From: CAUZEO01 sp963578625
GTDB lineage: Bacteria; Verrucomicrobiota; Kiritimatiellia; SLOV01
DNA: 6,492 bases
Direction: 5' to 3'
Assembly (NCBI GenBank): GCA_963578625.1
Contig: CAUZEO010000302.1
Span: forward strand, 1-6,492
Shown here: piece by piece, positions 1-6,400 of the stretch
Layout of the letters: each line of letters opens with the position of its first letter
Position numbering within the stretch: position 1 is the first letter of the stretch
Notes under the pieces: generated by a model
The model's input: the letters and a program-made list of their open reading frames with translations, nothing else
What the model was told of the DNA's origin: nothing
The model's database searches: none
Made by a program: the position numbers and the translations under genes

Positions 1-1
1 G

Positions 2-508
2 GGCGATTCGGCGAGCGCGTTCAATACGGGGGTCAACATTCCAACCCACGGGCAGTTTCATCACGTGGTGGCCACCTATGACAACGCAACCCGAACCCTG
101 CTGTTTTATTACGACACGCTTGCGACGAACTTGGGTTCCAATGTTCCGCCGAACATGGAATGGACATCCATGGATCACCCGTGGACGAGCTTGTTCGTCG
201 GTTTCCGGCCGGAATGGTCGCGCCGCTTCCACGGAGAAATCAGCATTGCGCGCATGTACGGTCGCCCGTTGAGCGCGGCGGAAGTCTTGCAGAACTTCGC
301 GGAAAGGCCTGCCGTCGATGAGAAGGTCCCGCTGGTCGATCACTGGGAGAAATGGGTCGAGGCCGGCGGCTGTTGGGGGCAGCTCCTTGACGGAGGTTTT
401 CACCCAAACGAGTTTGGCCATCGCCTCATGGCTCACACATTATTTAAAGCATGTGGGATGTGGGACGAAGCAAGCTGGACATGCCGCTTGTCCGTGCCGG
501 TCGATTGA
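2..508 (+). CDS. C-terminal part of a LamG-containing SGNH/GDSL-type hydrolase (5' end outside window)
   Basis: The frame is open from the left edge, giving 168 visible residues; the true start lies upstream. A GTG at 65 falls inside the domain and is unlikely to be the start. Residues 1 to about 100 read as the second half of a LamG/concanavalin-A-like lectin domain: a GQFHHVVATYD strand, then a closing stretch GEISIARMYGRPLSAAEV, which is the usual end of Laminin_G_3 domains. The remaining ~65 residues resemble the end of an SGNH hydrolase: VPLVDHWEKW followed by LLDGGFHPNEFGHRLMA, where Asp (codon at 389) and His (codon at 401) match the block V catalytic D-x-x-H. SGNH enzymes are esterases or carbohydrate deacetylases with the nucleophilic Ser in an N-terminal GDS motif, which must lie outside the window. 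A secreted carbohydrate-active esterase is the likeliest role. Family call is good; substrate is unknown. Confidence 0.8.
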   Translation, partial: GDSASAFNTGVNIPTHGQFHHVVATYDNATRTLLFYYDTLATNLGSNVPPNMEWTSMDHPWTSLFVGFRPEWSRRFHGEISIARMYGRPLSAAEVLQNFAERPAVDEKVPLVDHWEKWVEAGGCWGQLLDGGFHPNEFGHRLMAHTLFKACGMWDEASWTCRLSVPVD

Positions 509-529
509 TCAAGCCCTAAACCGCATGTC

Positions 530-1537
530 TCAATGGCCTAAATAAAGGTCTCGCCCCTTTACCAGGGCTTCGATTTTCCGGTCCGCCACCGTTCGCTTGA
601 GCATCCAGAAACCGCAGTCCGGATGCACCCACTTAACCCGGCCTGAACCAAGAACCTTCTCCGCGCCCTCGATGCTGGACGCTATTTCGTCAGGCGTCTC
701 GATGTGGTTCACCTTGATGTCGACGACCCCGATACCGAGCGCAATCTTCGGGTCAATGTCCTTTAGCGCGTCGAGATCCTCCTTGGGCCGATGCGCGAGT
801 TCCAGTACGACGTGGTCACAGTGCAATGCGCTCAGAAAATCTGTCAGCTCTGTCCACCTGCCGCTCTGGATCGTCTGGCCACCGTAATTCCCGAAACAGA
901 AGTGGACGGCGCTTTGAACGGAGACCTTATCGAGAACCGCATTGATCGCCCTTGCGGCAATAGGCCCATCCGCGGGATTGCCGGGAATGTTCGCCTCGTC
1001 CACCTGCACGCATTCGCAGGGCAGGTCGACGACTTGGCGGGCCAGCACGTCCGCAATGGCCATCAATAATTCTTCGAAATCACCGTAATGATTGTCGAGC
1101 AGCGTGCGCGCCAGCATATAAGGACTCGTCAGCGTGAACTTAAGGGGCCCCCCGGAAACAGACGCGGCTCGCTCGCAGTCGGACAGCAGGTTCATTGATC
1201 CGTCGCCTATTTCGCCGTCCACAACGCCGGCCGGCTTAAGCCGAAAACCCATCTCGTCCTTCTTCTGAAACGCCTCGGCGTCGTTTCGGCCGATTTCCGA
1301 TCGAATCCCCGACAACGAACCCACGAAATAGTCTATCATTCCGTTGGTGTCGGGATGATTGACATCGAACCGGTAGAGTTCCCCGTCCGTCGGCAGGTCA
1401 ATACCTGCTGACCTCTGCGTGTCGATCACCACCCGGGTCGCGTCGACGACCGCCTGTTCGCTGGGGAGTGCGGCGAGCCAATCCGGTACGGGATAAGACC
1501 CGACGGTCGTGGTGAGAATGGATTTGTTCGACGGCAT
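530..1537 (-). CDS. Single-domain MetE-like (cobalamin-independent methionine synthase II family) methyltransferase
   Basis: This is a 335-residue protein matching the C-terminal catalytic barrel of MetE; the N-terminal MetE domain is absent. Visible family marks are TTTVGSYP near residue 9, DGELYR at 51-56, VDEANIP at 179-185 (where MetE has IDEPA) and PDCGF at 306-310. The zinc ligands appear intact: His212 and Cys214 (HFC), Glu246 (LEL) and Cys308, with Glu-to-Cys spacing like that of E. coli MetE. MetE-family enzymes transfer a methyl group to a zinc-bound thiol such as homocysteine; short forms exist that do not use the folate donor of full MetE, and the coenzyme M transferase branch is related. 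The ATG at 1537 was chosen because the family motif follows within eight residues and GAGGAG lies 14 bases upstream. An ATG at 1564 and a TTG at 1576 are alternatives but overlap a candidate promoter. The protein is probably cytoplasmic. The real substrate cannot be read from sequence. Confidence 0.88.
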   Translation of the reverse strand: MPSNKSILTTTVGSYPVPDWLAALPSEQAVVDATRVVIDTQRSAGIDLPTDGELYRFDVNHPDTNGMIDYFVGSLSGIRSEIGRNDAEAFQKKDEMGFRLKPAGVVDGEIGDGSMNLLSDCERAASVSGGPLKFTLTSPYMLARTLLDNHYGDFEELLMAIADVLARQVVDLPCECVQVDEANIPGNPADGPIAARAINAVLDKVSVQSAVHFCFGNYGGQTIQSGRWTELTDFLSALHCDHVVLELAHRPKEDLDALKDIDPKIALGIGVVDIKVNHIETPDEIASSIEGAEKVLGSGRVKWVHPDCGFWMLKRTVADRKIEALVKGRDLYLGH

Positions 1538-1677
1538 GTCTTCGGCACCTGCTCCTCGGCTCATCCACCCATCCAATCATTCCTGCTGGGGATGGTCAAA
1601 ACCAATTCGTGGTGCATTGCGCACACGTGCCGGTACAAAATGCTTGCTATCCCCCTCCCCCGGGCCTATTCATCCAG
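1538..1677. other. Divergent intergenic region between the MetE-like and enolase-superfamily genes
   Basis: These 140 bases separate two genes transcribed away from each other and must hold the 5' signals of both. A candidate minus-strand promoter lies at 1571-1599. I see no convincing plus-strand promoter. A CACGTG palindrome at 1624-1629 and a C-rich tract around 1651-1665 are present but are not linked to a known regulator. Confidence 0.45.
1571..1599 (-). promoter_or_regulatory. Candidate promoter of the MetE-like gene
   Basis: On the minus strand TTGACC (1594-1599, five of six matches to the -35 consensus) is followed after 17 bases by TTGGAT (1571-1576, three of six matches to the -10 consensus). 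Transcription would begin near 1564, leaving a leader of about 27 bases that contains GAGGAG before the ATG at 1537. The -10 box is weak and the host sigma factor preferences are unknown, so this is only a candidate. Confidence 0.27.
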
Positions 1678-3090
1678 ATGGTTATGGCAAATTCTCACGA
1701 TATTCGCATCACCGATGTAGCCTGCTATTTCCTGCCGGTTGAAACCCGCATGCCCCTCAAATTTGGGAATCAGGTCCTTACCCATGCAAGCTGCGCGCGA
1801 GCCCGCGTCCGGGTCGTGGACGAGAAGGGCCGGACGGCGGAAGGATGGGGCGAGACCCCTTTGAGCGTCGCCTGGACTTGGCCGTCACAGACCGATTATC
1901 CAACCCGCGAAGAGGCGATGAAATCGTTTACCGCCCTCCTGGGGCAGGAATTGAAATCTTTTGTGAAATTCGGCCATGCGATGGACATCGGTCACCAGTT
2001 TATCCGGGAACGATTGGACACGCTGCTGGAAACTTTCAACGAAGGGAAACAGGGCGATGCCGCTATGCCGCATCTTGCCGCCCTCGTTTCACTCTCAGCC
2101 TATGACGTCGCGATTCACGACGCATACGGTAATATTCACGGACTTCCGGTCTACGAGACCTATAACAGTACCTATATGTCCAACGATCTGTCGCATTACT
2201 TCGATTCGGATTCAGATGCCGACGTCTCGTTTGCAGGCAAGTTTCCCCAGGACTTCTTTGCCAAACCGGAGCAGCAGCTCCCCGTTTGGCATCTGGTGGG
2301 TGGTCTCGATCCGCTGGAGGAGAATGACCTGACCGGCGAAGAACCGGATGACGGATACCCTGTGCTACTCAGAGACTGGATAAAAACGGACGGCCTGAAC
2401 TGCCTGAAAATTAAACTTCGAGGGAACGACGGGCCCTGGGATTACGAGCGGATCGTGCAGGTTGGAAAAATTGGAGAGACGGAGGGCGCGAACTGGTTGA
2501 CCGCCGACTTCAATTGCACTGTGCAGGACCCGGCATATGTGAACGAAATCCTGGACCACCTCCAGTCGGAACACCCTGACATCATGGATAGAATGCTGTA
2601 CGTCGAGCAACCCTTCCCCTATGACCTCTCGGCAAATCAGATCGATGTCCACAGCGTGTCCGATCGCAAACCCCTTTTTCTCGATGAGAGTGCACACGAC
2701 TGGAAATACGTAAAATTGGGGCGGGAATTGGGATGGTCAGGCGTAGCGCTGAAAACCTGCAAAACCCAAACCGGAGCACTACTAAGCCTCTGCTGGGCCA
2801 AAGCGCACGGAATGCAACTCATGGTTCAGGACCTTACAAATCCAATGATTGCGCAGATTCCGCACTGCCTCCTCGCCGCCTACGCCGGCACAATCATGGG
2901 CGTCGAGAGCAATGCAATGCAATTCTATCCGGAGGCATCTTTGGCGGAAGAGAAAATTCATCCGGGTCTGTATAAACGTCGAGACGGCGTTCTCGACTTG
3001 TCAACAATCTCCGGATCGGGTTTCGGATATCGGCTCAACCAAATCATGAGAGAATTGCCCGAACCCGCGCTCCCTTTCGATCGCGCCTAG
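1678..3090 (+). CDS. Enolase-superfamily protein (mandelate racemase / muconate lactonizing enzyme type)
   Basis: This 470-residue protein has the two-part enolase-superfamily layout: an N-terminal capping domain (about residues 8-155) and a C-terminal TIM barrel. The active-site set is present: Lys244-x-Lys246 in CLKIKLRG, metal ligands Asp277 (TADFN), Glu310 (YVEQP) and Asp336 (LFLDES), and Lys359 (VALKTCKTQTG) at the end of the sixth strand. A KxK plus opposed Lys set is typical of the MLE subgroup (cycloisomerases, o-succinylbenzoate synthase, dipeptide epimerases, some sugar-acid enzymes). These enzymes abstract a proton alpha to a carboxylate with Mg2+. The protein is longer than the usual 350-400 residues, largely because of a segment at about 157-202 between the cap and the barrel. 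ATG 1678 was chosen; ATG 1684 is equally possible, and neither has a clear ribosome binding site. A GTG at 1609 would add 23 residues unlike the family. Superfamily membership is firm; the substrate is not assignable. Confidence 0.9.
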   Translation: MVMANSHDIRITDVACYFLPVETRMPLKFGNQVLTHASCARARVRVVDEKGRTAEGWGETPLSVAWTWPSQTDYPTREEAMKSFTALLGQELKSFVKFGHAMDIGHQFIRERLDTLLETFNEGKQGDAAMPHLAALVSLSAYDVAIHDAYGNIHGLPVYETYNSTYMSNDLSHYFDSDSDADVSFAGKFPQDFFAKPEQQLPVWHLVGGLDPLEENDLTGEEPDDGYPVLLRDWIKTDGLNCLKIKLRGNDGPWDYERIVQVGKIGETEGANWLTADFNCTVQDPAYVNEILDHLQSEHPDIMDRMLYVEQPFPYDLSANQIDVHSVSDRKPLFLDESAHDWKYVKLGRELGWSGVALKTCKTQTGALLSLCWAKAHGMQLMVQDLTNPMIAQIPHCLLAAYAGTIMGVESNAMQFYPEASLAEEKIHPGLYKRRDGVLDLSTISGSGFGYRLNQIMRELPEPALPFDRA

Positions 3091-3096
3091 TCCGAA

Positions 3097-5625
3097 CTAT
3101 TCGACCTCTCTGGCCTTCGACCTCAGTTTCGCTAAGACAGCCTGCAACCTTGCGTTCTCCGGATTGATTGCCAGGGATTTTTCTGCCTCGGAAACGGCTC
3201 GTGGGAAATCCTCCAGGATGGCATAGGCACGTGCCAGATTTTCGAACGCCTCAGCATTGTCCGGAAATCGATGTGTCGCTACTGTCGCTACTTGAAGGGC
3301 CTCTTCGCTTCGCATCAATTGGAGGAGAACGGATCCTAACCCCAGTAATGCCTCCTGGTGGCCGGATTCCAGGTCGACGGCTTGGCGGTAGATACGCTCG
3401 GCGCGCTCGTACCTCTTTCTTGCGAATTCATACTGGCCCATCGCCGCCAACACGTGGGGATCACCGATGTTGAGATCCGTGACGATCGCCTCCTGATCGA
3501 TCTCCAAAGCCCGATACAATATTGTCAAAGCTTCCTCCACACTGCCGGTATGAATTTTTACCACGCCGAGCCCCCAACCGGACTGTAGATCCTCAGGATT
3601 AAGCTGTAACGCCCGGCGGAACTGAAGCTCCGCTTTCTGGAGTTCCAGTCGTGAAAGAAATCGTCTGCCAAGACGACCGTGAAATGTGGGATCACGAAGC
3701 TTGCTCAACCCATGCTGAAACACTTCGCCCGCAATTACATCTCCGGGCGGTTCGTCTTCCAGATAAGTAAACAGATCGAAAATCGGCTCATACTCGATGT
3801 CCGGACGCCCGACGGGATTGTAGGGTAACAAAGAGAAGATCCTGAAGGTACTCATTTGTCCGATGAGCTTGAACCGGGTAAGATTTTCTGGAGTGAAGAA
3901 GAACTGAAATGCCGCGCTCGCAACCGGGAGATTCTTTACCCCGGCATAATACTGGGGGCTGGAGCCTCCCTGCCCGATCGCCATGGTGTAGTCAAAAATA
4001 AATATTTTGACGCCGTGCCGCTCACAGACTTCCGCGAATCGCGTTTCGCTGTCGTAAAGCGCCCGGTACACCTCCTCGACTTTATCCCTGATCTGCTTTG
4101 ATTCGAACTTGGGCTGCAGTGTGACCGGCCGGTCCGCATAGGCCGCGATTCCCGGTCCGAATTGAAAGGCACTAAGAACAGCCGCACCAGGATCCGTATT
4201 ATCCCGGAGGAACTCGTAAACCGGATTTACGACCCTTTGCGCAGGGCGGAAAGACTGAGGGCGGACTCTCGTAATCATCGAAAGTTGAGCAATGATTCCC
4301 ACCGCGAAAATGGCCATCTTGAGCCTCCCCCTACCGCCTGCGATTCCGAGAGGTCCAAACAACGCACCCGCCGACAATGTGAGAAAAAACGACGCAAAGA
4401 TGCTCATGCGGTGGACCATGATGAACAGAACAAACATCGCCAGGGAAACGATCAGAATCAACAACTCGGAGGCGGACCCGGTGCGATTAAAAGTGCGCCC
4501 AAACAAGGCGCACCATCCCAACACGCCCAGAGGGAGGGCAGCCAGCATCAGCAGTCCGATTTCGTCAATGCGTGGGCTGACGAACGAGGAAGTCCACATG
4601 ACGCGTGCCTCGAACGGCATGAGGGCCGGATCTTCGGGTAGCACTCCCAGGAACTTAAGCTTATTGAGCAACAATACGTAGACGTGAGAGTACGTTCCCG
4701 CACTGGCCTGAATCAGAAGCGCAAAACCCAGGGCCGAGATAAGAATAAGCGCTCCCAGAAGAAATATATTCCGCGACGAAAACTTCTTGCGGGGCAAAAT
4801 GAAGGTACTGGCAATTAATCCATAGCCCAGCATGAGCGCAGGCGAAAAAACAAACCACTTTTCACGAAGCACAGGAAACAGCAGTGAGGCCACGGCCAGA
4901 ATCCCTACGAAAATGGAAAGACTTTTCCGGGGCAGAGATCTAAACCCGGTCGCCAACCCGGAGAGTGCAATCGCCAGCATGAAGATAGACAAGTAGAGCT
5001 GCGACACATGCCATGCGGCAAGTGCGATCACAAACGATATTGACGTAATAATTGCGGCGTCGGCGCGGTCGCAGCGCATGCAGAACATCCACCCTGCAAA
5101 GCTCAAGAAGATGAAAGGAAGGGCAAAATCCTCACGAATATAATTGCCCCCGGCAGTTCGCATCACGGCCGCCGGGAGGATTGCGTAAATAAAAGCACAC
5201 AGGAGACCCACGACAGAGGATCTCCACGTAAATTTCGCCGCAAGGAAAACTGCGAGCACCGAAAGCGCCGTAAAACAAATCTGAAACCTGACGATGAACA
5301 TGTGCGGTGCCATGTCCTCAAATCCGACGCGGTAAATCCGCCCCATCACGTGTTCCATCATTGGGGTAATGTAGCGGCGAGTACTGAGGCCTTCCGGGAA
5401 TTGGATCTGCGTGTCAAGCGCGGGAATGGCCTCACCCTGCGCGATCATCATGAAGTGGCGAAAGTGAAACGCGCCCTCAGTCCAAAAAAAACCTTCCGCA
5501 TCCGATAGATCCGGCACGCTCTGTTTCTCTAACAGGTAATTCTTGTAGGCAACATTGCTAACGCAAATCAGCGCCAGGAGAAGAGCAGAGAGGAAATGTT
5601 GGGCGAGTTTGATTGGAGGTGTCAT
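3097..5625 (-). CDS. STT3-like GT-C membrane protein with C-terminal TPR repeats
   Basis: The product is 842 residues. Hydrophobic segments at about 8-28, 112-155, 166-225, 235-305, 355-378, 386-428 and 436-450 give roughly 12-13 membrane helices, as in STT3/AglB/PglB oligosaccharyltransferases. The first external loop has WTEGAFHFRHF (47-57), comparable to the FDPWFNYR region of STT3. The second has RTAGGNYIREDF (156-167), comparable to the AGSYDNEG region. Glu339 is a candidate for the TIxE glutamate. The soluble segment 479-546 follows the STT3 pattern VLS-motif-G-x-I...DRP...GVKIFIFDY, but the WWDYG motif reads AFQFG (486-490). About five TPRs occupy 650-825, with typical GxxxxALxxxxRALxxxP spacing. 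STT3 proteins transfer lipid-linked glycans to protein in the periplasm or outer face of the membrane. Here the acceptor motif is lost, so another acceptor or a non-catalytic role is possible. No clear ribosome binding site precedes ATG 5625. Its stop is 6 bases from that of the converging enolase-superfamily gene. Confidence 0.85.
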   Translation of the reverse strand: MTPPIKLAQHFLSALLLALICVSNVAYKNYLLEKQSVPDLSDAEGFFWTEGAFHFRHFMMIAQGEAIPALDTQIQFPEGLSTRRYITPMMEHVMGRIYRVGFEDMAPHMFIVRFQICFTALSVLAVFLAAKFTWRSSVVGLLCAFIYAILPAAVMRTAGGNYIREDFALPFIFLSFAGWMFCMRCDRADAAIITSISFVIALAAWHVSQLYLSIFMLAIALSGLATGFRSLPRKSLSIFVGILAVASLLFPVLREKWFVFSPALMLGYGLIASTFILPRKKFSSRNIFLLGALILISALGFALLIQASAGTYSHVYVLLLNKLKFLGVLPEDPALMPFEARVMWTSSFVSPRIDEIGLLMLAALPLGVLGWCALFGRTFNRTGSASELLILIVSLAMFVLFIMVHRMSIFASFFLTLSAGALFGPLGIAGGRGRLKMAIFAVGIIAQLSMITRVRPQSFRPAQRVVNPVYEFLRDNTDPGAAVLSAFQFGPGIAAYADRPVTLQPKFESKQIRDKVEEVYRALYDSETRFAEVCERHGVKIFIFDYTMAIGQGGSSPQYYAGVKNLPVASAAFQFFFTPENLTRFKLIGQMSTFRIFSLLPYNPVGRPDIEYEPIFDLFTYLEDEPPGDVIAGEVFQHGLSKLRDPTFHGRLGRRFLSRLELQKAELQFRRALQLNPEDLQSGWGLGVVKIHTGSVEEALTILYRALEIDQEAIVTDLNIGDPHVLAAMGQYEFARKRYERAERIYRQAVDLESGHQEALLGLGSVLLQLMRSEEALQVATVATHRFPDNAEAFENLARAYAILEDFPRAVSEAEKSLAINPENARLQAVLAKLRSKAREVE

Positions 5626-5804
5626 GAAATGGCAGTTCTACCAAATTGCAAAAGCGGAGGCAAAATTGTCATCTCCCCCCGTACCGCCGGCTAAAAGCCC
5701 GGCGCTCACCCGCTGATCGGTCCTGGGATATGGTCCGATTCTTGCGTCAGTGGTTCCAAAATCCACCCGAAACCACGGAAAACATAACCCGGGAAGGTGA
5801 GAAA
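5626..5804. other. Divergent intergenic region between the STT3-like gene and the small orphan gene
   Basis: These 179 bases must carry the 5' signals of both flanking genes. On the minus strand TTGCCT (5658-5663) and TAGAAC (5635-5640) are 17 bases apart, each four of six matches to consensus; they would start transcription almost at the ATG at 5625, consistent with the missing ribosome binding site, but the match is weak. A short hairpin (GCCGG 5686-5690 with CCGGC 5699-5703) is present. The frame of the downstream gene is open through the second half with an ATG at 5730. Confidence 0.4.
5792..5801 (+). promoter_or_regulatory. Shine-Dalgarno sequence deciding the start at 5805
   Basis: GGAAGGTGAG ends three bases before the ATG at 5805. 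Its AAGGTGA core is strongly complementary to the 3' end of 16S rRNA and well placed. The in-frame ATG at 5730 lacks a comparable site, so 5805 is preferred as the start. Confidence 0.6.
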
Positions 5805-6287
5805 ATGATCAAATCAAGCAAATCCCTGGCACCACTCAACAAATATTTGAAACCTGACGAAGACACTCCCACACCCCCGATAAACGGGTCCGCGGATAAT
5901 TCTGGGCAGTCCAGATTCTCGCCCGAAAATCTGGGACAGAAGATTGTTGAAAATATCAGACCGGCGTATCACGGCTGGGTTGCGGCGGTGGGTTTCTGGC
6001 AATCGGTCTCTTCCAAGGAAATGCTCCAGCGAACCAAGGAAGAAATACATCTATGGGACGAATTTCGCGTAAGCATGATCCCGCTGGACATTCCCAGAGA
6101 GTTGGAGCCCTGGATTATGGTCGCTGAGTGTTCGAAAATCGGCATCAAGGTCGACCTGAAAAATCTGAAAGTCAAGCCCGACGCCTCCAGCACGATGTCT
6201 GACGATCGGACGAAGGGAATGTCATCGATCGAAATGACCTCAGAGAAGAATAAGCGAGGAAACGGCCGCTATAGCGCGACTGCGTGA
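5805..6287 (+). CDS. Small protein of unknown function (160 residues)
   Basis: I do not recognise this family. From the ATG at 5805 the product is 160 residues, hydrophilic, with no signal peptide or membrane helix. Residues 1-40 are rich in Pro, Ser, Asn and Asp and look disordered (TPTPPINGSADNSG). Residues 41-125 look folded: a likely helical stretch with several aromatics (IRPAYHGWVAAVGFW, then KEMLQRTKEEIHLWDEFR), then LDIPRELEPW and a possible strand pair GIKVDLKNLKVKP. Residues 126-160 are again polar and low in complexity, ending KNKRGNGRYSATA. A strong ribosome binding site and the folded-looking core argue for a real gene. An in-frame ATG at 5730 would add 25 residues (MVRFLRQWFQ...). 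It is divergent from the STT3-like gene, so a link is possible but not shown. Confidence 0.6.
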   Translation: MIKSSKSLAPLNKYLKPDEDTPTPPINGSADNSGQSRFSPENLGQKIVENIRPAYHGWVAAVGFWQSVSSKEMLQRTKEEIHLWDEFRVSMIPLDIPRELEPWIMVAECSKIGIKVDLKNLKVKPDASSTMSDDRTKGMSSIEMTSEKNKRGNGRYSATA

Positions 6288-6321
6288 TCGAATTGGTTTC
6301 CGAGCTTCGCCGGTGATTGAT

Positions 6322-6349
6322 AACACGACAAAGTATGCTATGTCGTGTT
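6322..6349. repeat. Perfect 9-bp inverted repeat downstream of the orphan gene
   Basis: AACACGACA (6322-6330) and TGTCGTGTT (6341-6349) are perfect reverse complements separated by 10 bases. The repeat starts 35 bases after the stop at 6287. The following bases (CGATTTCCGG) have only a poor T-run, so this could be a weak or factor-assisted terminator or a protein-binding dyad for a gene to the right. Confidence 0.6.
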
Positions 6350-6382
6350 CGATTTCCGGCCGACCGGTTCTGCATGCTGTAT

Positions 6383-6400
6383 GACCTGCAATCTCAGGTC
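6383..6400. repeat. Short hairpin, 6-bp stem
   Basis: GACCTG (6383-6388) and CAGGTC (6395-6400) form a 6-bp stem with a 6-base loop. No T-run follows. It sits within the gene-free right end together with two other inverted repeats. Function is unknown and chance occurrence is possible. Confidence 0.4.

Noticed and set aside
511..570. AAGCCCT (511-517) and AGGGCTT (564-570) as a terminator between the converging first two genes
   Set aside because: The arms are 46 bases apart, one lies inside the MetE-like coding sequence, and there is no T-run.
791..1069. Plus-strand ORF antisense to the MetE-like gene
   Set aside because: The opposite strand encodes conserved zinc-site residues across this stretch; the antisense product matches nothing.
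1609..1677. GTG at 1609 as the start of the enolase-superfamily gene
   Set aside because: It would add 23 residues including a Pro run not expected in the family, and would place the coding start within the divergent control region.
3100..3125. Direct repeat TTCGACCTC at 3100-3108 and 3117-3125
   Set aside because: Both copies lie in the last codons of the STT3-like gene in different frames; two copies of 9 bases are likely chance.
4162..4681. Plus-strand ORFs of 159 and 129 codons inside the STT3-like gene
   Set aside because: They are antisense to well-supported membrane helices, have skewed Gln/Arg/Lys/Asn-rich composition and no recognisable domain; they are shadows of the real gene.
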